From assembly GCF_027568515.1 (NCBI RefSeq), contig NZ_JANKZF010000013.1, forward strand, positions 1 to 64,000: a stretch of DNA of 64,000 nt, written 5' to 3'. Positions within the stretch are counted from its first letter, which is position 1, and each line of letters begins with the position of its first letter. The notes below the pieces were generated by a model that ran no database searches, was not told the origin of the DNA, and saw only the letters and a program-made list of their open reading frames with translations. Both the position numbers and the translations under genes were made by a program. Origin of the DNA: Arthrobacter sp. HY1533. GTDB taxonomy: Bacteria; Actinomycetota; Actinomycetes; Actinomycetales; Micrococcaceae. This document shows, piece after piece, positions 47,478-56,686 of this stretch.

Positions 47478-48235
47478 ACCAACAAGGCGCAGACGACACT
47501 TTCAGCAAGGCCCTGCGCCGCGTTCTGGTGTCCCGGGTAGAGGAGTCTGCCCTGCCCCGGATGCGACGGCGCCGCCGGCTGTGGATGGGGGCGGGGGTAT
47601 TTGCCGGGGCCGGCCTGCTGGGCGGGATTGGAGCTGCCGCGGCCGGAATTCTCACCCTTCCCGGCGGCGATGCCGTCACACCGCTGGCCGCGCCGGTGAC
47701 CGGAAGCTACACCGGGTCAGCCACCGTTGACCTGGGCCCCATTCCCGAGGGCGTCACGAATGTTGCCATCGAGCTGACCTGCCTTTCCCCCGGCCGGCTG
47801 GCATTCGAGGACGGCGCCAGCATTGTCTGTTCCGACTCGGATGTTGGCACCGGGTCCTTCAGCGGCGGCTACAGCATTCCCGTTTCTGCGGGCCAGCACA
47901 CCATCACCATCACGGCGGACCCGGCCGCACGTTGGAGTCTCAAGGCCAGCTACGTGCGGCAAACCACCACCGAATGGGGCACCAATGCCCGGGGAGAAAG
48001 TTATGGCGTCCAGAACGGCAACGGCACCCCGGACTTGATCGCCGTCGTCGCAAGCAACGGGAAAGTTGGCTACGCCCGGAGCGCCGAGCTGGACAACGCC
48101 GGCGGAGCTGATTTCAAGAGCCCCGAGGAGGCCATCGCCTGGCAAAACGAGCACAAGGGAAAGTCGGTCAGTGTTCCGGTCTACGAATCCGACGGAACAA
48201 CACGCGTGGGCGAATTCATCCTGGGTGGCCCATAG
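47474..48235 (+). CDS. Single-pass membrane protein, probable anti-sigma partner
   Basis: 253 residues. A short basic cytosolic part (residues 1-36, RMRRRRRLW) is followed by one membrane helix (GAGVFAGAGLLGGIGAAAAGI) and a roughly 190-residue exported domain rich in beta-strand, Gly and Ser (GSYTGSATVDLG, YSIPVSAGQHTITITADPAARWSLK). No zinc-binding H-x3-C-x2-C anti-sigma motif is seen. Overlap with the sigma gene suggests it restrains that factor or senses an outside signal; this is inference. Confidence 0.6.
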   Translation: MNQQGADDTFSKALRRVLVSRVEESALPRMRRRRRLWMGAGVFAGAGLLGGIGAAAAGILTLPGGDAVTPLAAPVTGSYTGSATVDLGPIPEGVTNVAIELTCLSPGRLAFEDGASIVCSDSDVGTGSFSGGYSIPVSAGQHTITITADPAARWSLKASYVRQTTTEWGTNARGESYGVQNGNGTPDLIAVVASNGKVGYARSAELDNAGGADFKSPEEAIAWQNEHKGKSVSVPVYESDGTTRVGEFILGGP

Positions 48236-48307
48236 CCTGACGTTTCCGGCCAGGCGGTGTGCGTAGACTTCGAGCCAGGAGCAGCAACCGAGCCGCAAGG
48301 AGCCGCC

Positions 48308-51082
48308 GTGACAGACCCGCGACGCCAGGCGGTCCTTGTCCGGCCAAGTGGCGGCGGGGCCTTCGCCGACAAGTCCTCCGACGTGCTTCAGGTGCGCACA
48401 GACCCGGGCTACACCTGGCTGACCTACCGCTCCGCCCGCGGCGAAAAGGAATACAAGCACCGTACGGAAAACGTGGCTGTCGTGGGCAACCCGGCAGGAG
48501 GGCCGCTGGCCGCGGGAATGCGCGTGGCTGTCAGCGGGGCCATGTGGGAGAACGCCGTCGAGGCCTGGCGATTTGATGGCCCGGATGCATCTTGGTGGCA
48601 CATCGTCTACACGACTGACAGCGGGGAGGGCTATGCCAGCCGGCCTGACCACGAGGTGGAATTCCGCCAAGACGCCACGGCCTTGCCCCGGGCCGCGGAC
48701 ATTCTCAGCTACTGGCGCAGGATCGTGGCCGGACTCGCCCCGACGGACCCGCTCGGCTTGTCCTATGAACGGCTGGGCTTTGTCGACTCCAAGAGTGCCC
48801 TGGGCAGTTTCCTCAGCGGGGCGGCCATTGAACCGGCAACAACGCCAGGCACCCTGCTTTTCCCGTTTTCCGCCAGCTTGAGCCAGCGCGAGGCGGTCGG
48901 CACATGCCTGGCCAACACCGTTTCGGTCATTGACGGGCCGCCGGGCACCGGCAAGACACAGACCATCCTGAACCTGGTTGCCAACATCATTGCCACGCCC
49001 GGGGCGACGGTCGGGATCGTTTCCTACAACAACTCAGCGGTGGACAACGTCAGGGAAAAGCTTGAAGACGAAGGGTTCGGCCATGTGGTGGCCGGATTGG
49101 GGCGTAGTGAGAAGAGAGCCGAGTTTTTTGAGGGCCAGGATGCCAGGAACGCACATATTGACAGCTTGCTGGGAGCCGGTGCCGAGCCTTTGCCGGCGGC
49201 GGAGCAAATTGCCGACGTCGGCCGCCGTCTGCAGGTGTTGCAGGAAACGGAGCTGCAGCTTGCCCACTTGCGGCAGGAGCACGATGCGTACCAGCTCGAG
49301 TTCCGCCACTTCCAGCAGCACTTTGAGAGCCACAGCCCGTCCGGGCTCGAGGGGCACCGGCTCCTGAAGCGGCCGTCCGGGCGCATCTTGGACTTCCTGG
49401 CGGAAACGGCGCTCTCCCGTGCAGAGCGGAACCCCGTCCGGCGACTGGTTCAAGGCATCAGGAGATACTTCCAGTACGGCTCCACGAGAGGCATTGACCC
49501 GGGAAGCACTGACACCGTACTGCAACTGCAAAGGGCGTACTACGGGAACAAGATCAATGAGTTGGAGCAAAGGATTGTTGAGGCAGAGCAGGCTCTGGCC
49601 AATGCCGACATGAGTGCCTTGGCCCAGGAACAACGGCGGCTTTCCAACCAGGCACTCCGTGGCCTGCTGCATCGGCGCTATGCCCAAATTCCACGGACGG
49701 TCTTCAGCCCCGCCAGGTACAAGCAGGATTTCGGGAAGTTCGTCCTGGACTACCCCGTCATCCTCAGCACCTGCCATTCGCTGGGAAACAGCCTGCCCCG
49801 GGGCTTCCTGCTCGATTACCTGATCATCGACGAGTCCTCCCAGGTGGACCTCCTTACCGCGGGGTTGGCCCTGAAGAATGCCCGGAACGTGATCGTTGTG
49901 GGCGATCTCCAGCAACTCCAGCACATCCCGGACACCGAGGCCGGTTCCGGCGCGGGCCCCGCACCGGCGACCGCCTATGACTATGTGCAGCACAACATCT
50001 TGTCGTCCATGATCGCCCTGCACGGCGAGAGCCTCCCCCGAACCATGCTCCGCGAGCACTACCGTTGCGATCCGGCCATCATCAGTTTCTGCAACAAGAA
50101 GTTCTACAACGGACAGCTGGTGCCCTACACGTCCTCTGATGCCGGGGTGCAGCCGCTAAGAATAGTGCGCACCACCCCGGGAAACCACATGCGGGTGCAC
50201 CACGAACCTGGCCGGAGCAACCAGCGCGAGATTGATGTGGTGGCCCAGGAGGTCATCAAGGAATACTTTGCCGACGTGGACCCGGACAAGATTGGCATTG
50301 CCACACCCTACCGGCAGCAGGCGGGCAAGTTCTCCGAGCAGTTGGCGGGCATCCAGTCCAGCACTGTCCACAAGTTCCAGGGCCGCGCGAAGGACATCGT
50401 CATCATGAGCACCGTGCTGGACGGGCAGGAGTCCAACAAGAAGGCCCTGGACTTCGTGGACGATCCCCACCTGGTCAATGTGGCCGTGTCACGGGCCGCC
50501 AAGCAGTTCGTGCTGGTCACCACCCACAACATGCTGCCACAGAGCCGCAATCTTCGGGACCTGGTCCACTGGATCCAGTACAACAATCCGGGCCAGGAGG
50601 TGGTGGACAGCACCATCATCTCGGTTTTCGACCTGCTCTACCGGGACTACTCACCGCGGTTGAATCAATTGGCCGCCCGGCTGATCCAAACCTCCGAATT
50701 CGCCTCTGAAAACATTGTCTGGACAGTGCTCCAAGATCTGTTGGCGGAGGACGCGTACACCGATTTCGTGGCCACGAACCAGGTGGTCCTGCGCGATCTG
50801 CTCCCTGATCAGACCCGGCTGACGGCAGACCAGGCGGCCTATGTGGGGCACCGCGCCACGACTCTGGACTTTGTTATCTACAACCGCATCACGAACAGGC
50901 TGGCCTTCGCGATCGAGGTTGACGGGTTCGCCTTCCATGAAAACAACCCGGCGCAGACGCGGCGGGATGCACTCAAAGATGCCATCTGCGCCACCCACCA
51001 CATTCCCCTGTTGCGGCTGAGAACCACGGGCAGCGGCGAGGAGGCGCAGCTGCGCCAGTGGCTTGATCGAAGTCTCCGCTAG
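48308..51082 (+). CDS. SF1 DNA/RNA helicase fused to a predicted PD-(D/E)XK-type nuclease
   Basis: 924 residues. Residues 1-190 form an unrecognised N-terminal region. The helicase core has Walker A GPPGTGKT (210-217), DEAD-box-like IIDESS (D508-E509), VVGDLQQLQHIP, and C-terminal motifs EHYRCDPAIISF, GIATPYRQQ and VHKFQGRAKDIVIMS, matching AAA_11/AAA_12 (Upf1/Dna2-like) enzymes. A coiled-coil/linker region lies at about 280-420. The last about 80 residues carry D854 and E870-V-D872-G plus FHE, resembling Vsr/DUF559/REase_MTES_1575 nucleases. Start GTG 48308 follows AAGGAG. It ends four bases inside the convergent VOC gene. Confidence 0.85.
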   Translation: MTDPRRQAVLVRPSGGGAFADKSSDVLQVRTDPGYTWLTYRSARGEKEYKHRTENVAVVGNPAGGPLAAGMRVAVSGAMWENAVEAWRFDGPDASWWHIVYTTDSGEGYASRPDHEVEFRQDATALPRAADILSYWRRIVAGLAPTDPLGLSYERLGFVDSKSALGSFLSGAAIEPATTPGTLLFPFSASLSQREAVGTCLANTVSVIDGPPGTGKTQTILNLVANIIATPGATVGIVSYNNSAVDNVREKLEDEGFGHVVAGLGRSEKRAEFFEGQDARNAHIDSLLGAGAEPLPAAEQIADVGRRLQVLQETELQLAHLRQEHDAYQLEFRHFQQHFESHSPSGLEGHRLLKRPSGRILDFLAETALSRAERNPVRRLVQGIRRYFQYGSTRGIDPGSTDTVLQLQRAYYGNKINELEQRIVEAEQALANADMSALAQEQRRLSNQALRGLLHRRYAQIPRTVFSPARYKQDFGKFVLDYPVILSTCHSLGNSLPRGFLLDYLIIDESSQVDLLTAGLALKNARNVIVVGDLQQLQHIPDTEAGSGAGPAPATAYDYVQHNILSSMIALHGESLPRTMLREHYRCDPAIISFCNKKFYNGQLVPYTSSDAGVQPLRIVRTTPGNHMRVHHEPGRSNQREIDVVAQEVIKEYFADVDPDKIGIATPYRQQAGKFSEQLAGIQSSTVHKFQGRAKDIVIMSTVLDGQESNKKALDFVDDPHLVNVAVSRAAKQFVLVTTHNMLPQSRNLRDLVHWIQYNNPGQEVVDSTIISVFDLLYRDYSPRLNQLAARLIQTSEFASENIVWTVLQDLLAEDAYTDFVATNQVVLRDLLPDQTRLTADQAAYVGHRATTLDFVIYNRITNRLAFAIEVDGFAFHENNPAQTRRDALKDAICATHHIPLLRLRTTGSGEEAQLRQWLDRSLR

Positions 51083-51903
51083 GAGGACGGGGGCGTGAAC
51101 TGGCTGGCGGTGAACACGGCGCCTTGGGGGTCGCGGATTAGGGCCGAGCGGGTCCAGTAGTCGTCGCTTTGGCCCAGGACGGTGGCACCGAGCCGTTCGG
51201 CATCAGCCACCGTCTTGTCCCGGTCTGCCACGGTAAAGGAGACATGCCAGCGAGGTGGTTCATTGGGGGCCGCGTCCGCGATCCATGCAATGGCGTCCTC
51301 GAAGCCAGACGGGGTGGCCACATTGGCCTGTCGCGCCCTGATGCCGGGATCGATGGTCGCCTCAAGGTGGTCGCCGTAGCCGGGCCGGCGGATGAGCTTG
51401 CCGAAGCCGAGGTCATCAACCTGCCAGCCAAACGCCTCGCCGTAGAACGCGATCGCGGCGCCGGAATCAGAGGTGTGGAGATCGCTGAAGTTCCAGGCCC
51501 CTGGCACATTGGCCACCTGTGACCCCATGCGCCGCCTGGCCTGCCAAATGCGGAATTCGGCGCCTTCAGGGTCGGAAAGGACTGCCCCGCGACCGCCTTC
51601 CCCCGCGTCGGCCGGAGGCGATTCCAGCTTTGCACCTGCGGCGAGCAGCCGAGCCGAGGAGGCATCGGCGTCGTCCACGGCAATGTACGTGTTCCACGCC
51701 GCGGCACTTTTCTGTGTGCCGGCCATCCCGCCAACATCCTGGCCATCGAGCCTGGCTATCAGGTAGCGGCCCGGCGCGTCAGGCGGCATGACGTCCTGGA
51801 ATGTCCAACCGAAGATTCCACCGTAAAACTCGATTGCCGCGTCGACGTCCGGCTGTTCCGTGTCGATCCAGCTCGGTACGCCCTGTGGGTAGGTTCGTTG
51901 CAT
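51079..51903 (-). CDS. Two-domain VOC-family protein
   Basis: 274 residues with two glyoxalase/bleomycin-resistance modules. The first is SWIDTEQPDVDAAIEFYGGIFGWTF to DPEGAEFRIWQ (about 8-120); the second WNFSDLHTSDSGAAIAFYGEAFGWQ to RDPQGAVFTASQF (about 135-272). Such tandem proteins often bind small hydroxyl or thiol adducts; the substrate is unknown. GGGAT precedes ATG 51903; a GTG/ATG 27 bases upstream is less likely. It is convergent with the helicase. Confidence 0.88.
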   Translation of the reverse strand: MQRTYPQGVPSWIDTEQPDVDAAIEFYGGIFGWTFQDVMPPDAPGRYLIARLDGQDVGGMAGTQKSAAAWNTYIAVDDADASSARLLAAGAKLESPPADAGEGGRGAVLSDPEGAEFRIWQARRRMGSQVANVPGAWNFSDLHTSDSGAAIAFYGEAFGWQVDDLGFGKLIRRPGYGDHLEATIDPGIRARQANVATPSGFEDAIAWIADAAPNEPPRWHVSFTVADRDKTVADAERLGATVLGQSDDYWTRSALIRDPQGAVFTASQFTPPSS

Positions 51904-52022
51904 AGAAATCCCGCTCCCGTCCTTGCCCAAAGCCTAGCGAGGATGGGACCGTCCGGGTACCCCGGATTCAAGCCGCCGTTTCCTTCGCGATTCGGTGCCG
52001 CTCCGACGGGTAGCCTTGGGCC

Positions 52023-52418
52023 ATGCCATTTCCCCACCAGTCTCCCCCGGCCGACGCCCCGACACGCTCGACGCTGGGCGCTGCATTGGGATTGCTGGGC
52101 GCGTTGGTCCTCGGCTGTGTGGTGAGTTGGTGGATTTGCCTGGCCAATACGACAACAGTGAGGTCAGAGGCCGACCTTGGATCCGTCGAGTTTGGGTTTC
52201 CGCTTCCGTGGATGGCCCAAGACCACTCGCAATCCCCCTACGTTGACTACCCCCAGGAGGTGGCGCTGGGGCTAGGCGGAAAGAGCGGCCTGGAACAGGT
52301 CCCCACCGACTACAACTGGCTCGCATTCCTGGGCGATGCACTGGTGTGGGGCGGCGCAGCCTGGCTGCTCGGCTTTGTGGCCCTGCCGCTCATTTTCAGG
52401 CTCGTCCGACGCCGTTGA
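52023..52418 (+). CDS. Small membrane protein, two predicted helices
   Basis: 131 residues. A helix at about 18-41 (LGAALGLLGALVLGCVVSWWICLA) and another at about 105-125 (WLAFLGDALVWGGAAWLLGFVALPL) flank a Gly/Pro-rich loop with SPYVDYPQEVALGLGG. No motif is recognised. It sits between the VOC gene and a convergent amidohydrolase, and the stop is three bases from that gene's stop. It may be a minor envelope protein. Confidence 0.5.
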   Translation: MPFPHQSPPADAPTRSTLGAALGLLGALVLGCVVSWWICLANTTTVRSEADLGSVEFGFPLPWMAQDHSQSPYVDYPQEVALGLGGKSGLEQVPTDYNWLAFLGDALVWGGAAWLLGFVALPLIFRLVRRR

Positions 52419-52421
52419 ACC

Positions 52422-53717
52422 TCATGACTTTGCCGTGCGCCCCGGGCGAACGTCTGACCTGCGCTCGCGCACGGCCGCCACAACCTTGGCAACTTGGGCG
52501 TCGAACGCGTCGAGTTGCTCCGTTTCGGCGGCGCTTGCCACGAACGCGCCCCGATCACAGGCCGTGCCGCCGCGCCATATCCGCTCGATGGAGCGGCTTG
52601 CGGTGATGTCCTGCAGCGGGTCCCCGGAAACGAGGACCAGATCTGCACGCAACCCAGCCGCCACGCGTCCCCGGTCGCTGAGGCCGAATACCCGGGCCGG
52701 CTCCGATGTGGCGGCGGCCAGGGCCTGTGCCGGGCCCAGCCCGCTCCGAACCAGGAGTTCCAGTTCCCTGTGCAGGCTGGCCCCGAACACGGTCCCGGGG
52801 TTCGGCGCATCCGTGCCCGCCAGCAGCGTGACACCGGCCGCCGCCAGCAGCCGTACATTGCCTTCGGCGCGTGAGTAGGGCGGCATTGCGCGCCCACCCA
52901 GGCTCGGCGCCCCGGAGTTGAGCCTGTGCGCCCACGCCTCCCCCAGGAATTCTGCGAGGCGCGGGTCGGCCGCCACCGCCGCTCCGCCAGCTTCACCAAG
53001 CGTGTTCTCGATGGTGGCCAGCGTCGGGCCGACAGCGATTCCGGCCCTGGCAATGCGCGCAACGAGCGCCTGGTCCATCTCGGCGTCGGCAGGAACGTGG
53101 GCAAGCACGTCGACGCCGGCGGACACCACCTGCTCGACACCCGCCGTCGAGCTCACATGGGCGACGACGAGCAGGCCCCGGGCGTGCGCGGCGGCGGTGA
53201 GCGCGTTGATGGTTTCGGAATCCAGCGAGGGCCACAGCCCACCGGTTCCGGAGATGATCTTCAGGTAGTCGGAGCCCTCCTCAAGCCGTTCCGCAACGAA
53301 CTGCTCGGCTTGGTAGGCACTCGTCAAGGTTGGGAATGGCGCGTACATCGCGGACGGATGCCCGTCGGGTGCGGTGGCTCCGATGCCCGAGGACCGCACA
53401 TCAGCCAGATCGGAGCGGAACCTGGCCTGCTCCTTCGCCCGCGCAACCAACTCAGGCTTGCTAAACATGTCCAGAACGGTGGTGACACCAAAGGTCAGCG
53501 ATTGTTCGAGGGCGCCGGGAACCAAGTGCACGTGGGAGTCGATCAGCCCCGGCAGCAGGGTGCCGCCCGCGGCGTCAATCACCTCGTCGCCTGCCTGGGC
53601 AGCGGAGTCCACAGAGCATTCAGTGATCAGACCGTCAACGAAACGCACCGAGGTCCATTCCTGCAGTTGTGTCCCGTCGAACACCCTCGCGTTCACGATG
53701 GTTGTTGCACTGGCCAT
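52422..53717 (-). CDS. Metal-dependent amidohydrolase family protein
   Basis: 431 residues. The metal motif LLPGLIDSHVHLVPGA and the second-shell LLVVAHVSSTAG and LLAGTDAPNPGT blocks are conserved; the closing GRVAAGLRADLVLVSGDPL is the usual beta-sandwich end. It resembles imidazolonepropionase- or prolidase-like amidohydrolases. The substrate is unknown. Start ATG 53717 follows GAGAGGAAA. Convergent with the small membrane protein. It is not linked to a transporter here. Confidence 0.88.
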   Translation of the reverse strand: MASATTIVNARVFDGTQLQEWTSVRFVDGLITECSVDSAAQAGDEVIDAAGGTLLPGLIDSHVHLVPGALEQSLTFGVTTVLDMFSKPELVARAKEQARFRSDLADVRSSGIGATAPDGHPSAMYAPFPTLTSAYQAEQFVAERLEEGSDYLKIISGTGGLWPSLDSETINALTAAAHARGLLVVAHVSSTAGVEQVVSAGVDVLAHVPADAEMDQALVARIARAGIAVGPTLATIENTLGEAGGAAVAADPRLAEFLGEAWAHRLNSGAPSLGGRAMPPYSRAEGNVRLLAAAGVTLLAGTDAPNPGTVFGASLHRELELLVRSGLGPAQALAAATSEPARVFGLSDRGRVAAGLRADLVLVSGDPLQDITASRSIERIWRGGTACDRGAFVASAAETEQLDAFDAQVAKVVAAVRERRSDVRPGRTAKS

Positions 53718-53895
53718 GGGGTTTCCTCTCCGCCCGCCGCCCTGGGACGGCCCGTGGATGGGCTGGGGATTGCCAGGCATTGCAACCACTACCGGGACAG
53801 TTGGCGAAGCTGGTCCTCGGTCACCGGGAACAGCAATGTGCACCCGAAGCCGGCTGCCATCTTCCAAGACTATCGAGGATATTGGGCAGCCGAAG

Positions 53896-54147
53896 TCACC
53901 AATCGAGGGGGCTGCGACGGTTGGGCGGGACTTCGCTGTGCCGCGACAGCTCGGGGTTTCCTTTGACGGCCACGGACCATGCAGCGAGTGCCAGTGCGCC
54001 GGCAATGACAGCGTCAAAGAAAACTTGCGTTGACCCTGCACCGGTAACTGCGTTGACAATGCCGCTGACAACGAAAGCCGCTGATGCGGCGGCCACGCAG
54101 AGTGAGAGAATGAGCGCCCACAGTGGCAGTTTCCGTAGCTTCTTCAC
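53896..54147 (-). CDS. Small two-helix membrane protein
   Basis: 83 residues from GTG 54147 with GGGGGAG upstream; a TTG six codons earlier is another option. Two membrane segments are visible (LPLWALILSLCVAAASAAFVVSGI and VFFDAVIAGALALAAWSVAV). No family assignment. It is a plausible real gene because of the ribosome site and helix spacing, but confidence is limited. Confidence 0.45.
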   Translation of the reverse strand: MKKLRKLPLWALILSLCVAAASAAFVVSGIVNAVTGAGSTQVFFDAVIAGALALAAWSVAVKGNPELSRHSEVPPNRRSPLDW

Positions 54148-54236
54148 AATTGCCAACTCCCCCAATAAATCGCGAATGAATCATTTATCGTCACCCTACC
54201 CCCGTGGGGAGCAGCCAGCTAGGGTCCATCGCTTTG

Positions 54237-54752
54237 TCAATCGCCAAACACGGACCAGCAAATGCCGTTGCGGCGGGCCTGGTCCTCGAGAACCAGGTCG
54301 TAGAGTCCGCCGGGAATCTGTTGGCGCTGCCAATCTCGCTCTGCCAGGCCCACCGATTTCTCCATTCCCCGCGGCGCCGCAGCCTGAACAGCCTTGATGG
54401 CGTATGCAGCGGCACCAAGATCGTGCTCAGGAACGTGCGCCACGCACGCCGCCTGGCCGGCAGCGTAGGCGGCAAAACGCGCCGCGCCTCGGAGCGGGCG
54501 GGCCGCACCCATGGCGTGCCCGCCCAGCGCACGGGTGTTCATCATCTTTGCTTCGCCGCGGGCCCAGGCCCAAGCCGCTTCAATTGCGTCGCGAGGCCGG
54601 GAGTCCCCGCCGTTCGATTCCTCAAACAAATGCAGCACATGCTCGGCGCAGGTGGCGGCCCAGACCGCCAGCAACCGGTGGTCTGCCTCGGTGAGCGTCC
54701 CGCCACGCTTGAGGCTCACCAACCGCGGGTCTCGGACAGCGGGAAGGATCAT
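54237..54752 (-). CDS. Imm5-type putative immunity protein
   Basis: 171 residues, matching the Imm5 helical family of polymorphic-toxin immunity proteins: GTLTEADHRLLAVWAATCAEHVLHLFEE, RPRDAIEAAWAWARGEAKM and ARFAAYAAGQAACVAHVPEHDLGAAAYAIKAVQA. The protein is cytosolic and helical. Immunity proteins bind and block a cognate effector, but no toxin gene is visible beside it, so it may be an orphan or protect against neighbours' toxins. AGGGTGG lies before ATG 54752. Confidence 0.78.
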   Translation of the reverse strand: MILPAVRDPRLVSLKRGGTLTEADHRLLAVWAATCAEHVLHLFEESNGGDSRPRDAIEAAWAWARGEAKMMNTRALGGHAMGAARPLRGAARFAAYAAGQAACVAHVPEHDLGAAAYAIKAVQAAAPRGMEKSVGLAERDWQRQQIPGGLYDLVLEDQARRNGICWSVFGD

Positions 54753-54802
54753 GCGGCCACCCTACGCCCTCGACAGGTAGCGGCGGCCGAAGGGATGAAC
54801 CT

Positions 54803-55291
54803 TCAAATTTGCTTGACCAGCCGTCTCTCAATTTGGCCGGAAGTCTCGTCACGTTTCACCTGTCCGGCATCCACAAACCCCGCCCGCGCGTACACGCCGA
54901 GCGCACGCGCGTTGTCATTGATGACCCACAGTTCCAAGCTGGCACGGCACATGCTGTGCGCATGGTTTTCCGCCCAGACGAGCAAGGCCGATGCCACGCT
55001 GCTGCCCCACGAGTCTGGATCCACGGCAAGGTAAAAGATCTCCAGGCTTTCTTCGCGCGGGGCAAAGAGCGTGAATCCAACGCATTTGCCGTTGCGCCTG
55101 GCCAGGAGCAGCTTGGCTCCTTCCAGGCGGAGGCGCCGCTGAATCCCGGGAATCTTGTCATCACCCGTGGCGGGTTCGGGACGCCGGTCGCGCACAGCCG
55201 TGGCCCGGGCCCAGATCAGGGCCGCTTCGGGCACGGCATGCGGATCGGAGCCCACCGCCAGCTCCACATTGTCATTGAGGCTATTCACCCC
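54803..55291 (-). CDS. GNAT-family N-acetyltransferase
   Basis: 162 residues from GTG 55291 (a TTG at 55312 adds seven). The GNAT fold is clear: LEIFYLAVDPDSWGSSVASALLVWAENHA holds the beta4-alpha3 acetyl-CoA region, although the usual QxxGxG/A reads DSWGSS. ASLELWVINDNARALGVYARAGF is motif B. The substrate is unknown. AGGA lies before the GTG. It is co-directional with the preceding kinase-like gene at 55328. Confidence 0.88.
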   Translation of the reverse strand, partial: GVNSLNDNVELAVGSDPHAVPEAALIWARATAVRDRRPEPATGDDKIPGIQRRLRLEGAKLLLARRNGKCVGFTLFAPREESLEIFYLAVDPDSWGSSVASALLVWAENHAHSMCRASLELWVINDNARALGVYARAGFVDAGQVKRDETSGQIERRLVKQI

Positions 55292-55327
55292 AACATCCTG
55301 CCACAGCCTCAAGTGCCCAGTTGGGCG

Positions 55328-56005
55328 TCACTGGCGGGCAGCTGAAGCCATTCCGGGGCGGATGATCCTTGGTGAGGTGAAGTCGGAATTGTCCACGACG
55401 AACGTGGCCCGCTCCCACGGGCGTGCCGCTTCAAAGTAGAGTCGCTGGCCGCCCACGTACCGGCGCATCGTTGGGTGTTCCGGGTCAGGATTGCTGCCGT
55501 TTCGGGCCGCCATGCGCGCGGCGGTGTGAGCGAAAGGGACGTCAAGGAACACCGAGACATCCCAGCGGAAGGCTAGCTCGTCACGGTGCAGGAACATGCC
55601 CTCCACCAGCACCAATGCATTCAACGGCGCAAGACAGGCCTCCGCCGGTATCGTGCCGTCAGTCGCCGGATCGTACGACGCCGGGACATACCATCCGTCT
55701 CCGTGCGGACCGAGGGGCGTCAGCACCCGATCGTGCAGGGCTGCGTAGTTGTACGTGTCATTCCAGAAGCCCTCCGGTGAAGCCCGTCCCTTGGCATGCC
55801 GGACATGGGAGGGGTTTAGGAAGTCGTCGGCGTGGATGACGAGGACGGGGCGGTCCCGGATCTGGGCAGCCAACTTGGCGGCAAAAATGGTCTTGCCGCT
55901 GCCGTCGACCCCGTCCACGGCAACTAGTCGGTGCCCGGGGCCGATGGACCCGAGAATTCCGCACGTCAGTGCTTGCATGAAGTCCTTCATGGCACCATTT
56001 TTCAC
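55328..56005 (-). CDS. Uridine kinase-like P-loop NTPase
   Basis: 225 residues. Walker A is AVDGVDGSGKTIFA and the Walker B-like acidic residue lies in LVLVEGMFLHRDEL. HADDFLNPSHVRHAKG and YDPATDGTIPAEACL match the uridine-kinase-like family, which phosphorylates nucleosides or small alcohols, but the substrate is uncertain. Start GTG 56005 has GAGGACC upstream; ATG at 55990 or 55978 are alternatives. Adjacent genes are unrelated enzymes. Confidence 0.85.
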   Translation of the reverse strand: MKNGAMKDFMQALTCGILGSIGPGHRLVAVDGVDGSGKTIFAAKLAAQIRDRPVLVIHADDFLNPSHVRHAKGRASPEGFWNDTYNYAALHDRVLTPLGPHGDGWYVPASYDPATDGTIPAEACLAPLNALVLVEGMFLHRDELAFRWDVSVFLDVPFAHTAARMAARNGSNPDPEHPTMRRYVGGQRLYFEAARPWERATFVVDNSDFTSPRIIRPGMASAARQ

Positions 56006-56048
56006 GAAGGTCCTCTTGGTCGGCTCACACGCAGCGGAAATGGGTGGG

Positions 56049-56486
56049 TCAGGCCTTTTTTAGTTCCTGGGCAAGCATCACGAGGATGTCGCTGGGGCCG
56101 CGGAGGTAGGTGAGCTTGTAGATGTCTGAGTAGGTCGCAACGCCGCGAAGCGGATAGCAGCCATGTTTGGCGGCTATGGCGAGGGATTCGTCGATGTCGT
56201 CCACGGAAAAGGCCACCCGGTGCATGCCGATGTCATTGGGCCGGGTTGGGTGCGACTCGATGGCCTGGGGGTGGATGTATTCGAAGAGCTCGAGTTGGCC
56301 ATGGCCGTCCGGGGTCTGGAGCATCGCGATCTTGGCGTGGTTTCCATCCAGTCCGACGGCGGTGTCCGTCCAGTCTCCGCTGACGGTGTCGCGGCCCATG
56401 ACAGTCAGGCCCAGATCGGTAAAAAAGGAGATTGCTGCTTCAAGGTCTCGAACGGCGATGCCCACGTTCTCAAGTTTGATGGCCAT
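56049..56486 (-). CDS. VOC/glyoxalase-family protein
   Basis: 145 residues, one glyoxalase-like domain pair: KLENVGIAVRDLEAAISFFTDLGL, LELFEYIHP, and HRVAFSVDDIDESLAIAAKHGC. The family includes glyoxalase I, methylmalonyl-CoA epimerase and dioxygenases; no substrate can be assigned. Metal ligands are likely among the His/Glu near residues 70 and 91. A weak ribosome site precedes ATG 56486. Confidence 0.88.
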   Translation of the reverse strand: MAIKLENVGIAVRDLEAAISFFTDLGLTVMGRDTVSGDWTDTAVGLDGNHAKIAMLQTPDGHGQLELFEYIHPQAIESHPTRPNDIGMHRVAFSVDDIDESLAIAAKHGCYPLRGVATYSDIYKLTYLRGPSDILVMLAQELKKA

Positions 56487-56686
56487 GCGTTGAAGCTACC
56501 AAGGCGGGCCAACATATTCCAGAGCTGGGCCTCCACGCGGGCGCCTGGTCCCGCAGCCGCCGGCAGCTTCACCCGCATCGAGGATGAGGTTCTGGGGTCC
56601 CAGAATGAGCCGCACCTGCCCTCTCAGCATTTAGAGCCATTCATATCCTTCGTGGGTCTTGAGCTGGGGAGGGCGCGTGGAGTAGC

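Noticed and set aside
52422-54071. Longer N-terminal extension of the amidohydrolase
   Set aside because: The extra 118 residues are low-complexity and precede a good ribosome site before ATG 53717.
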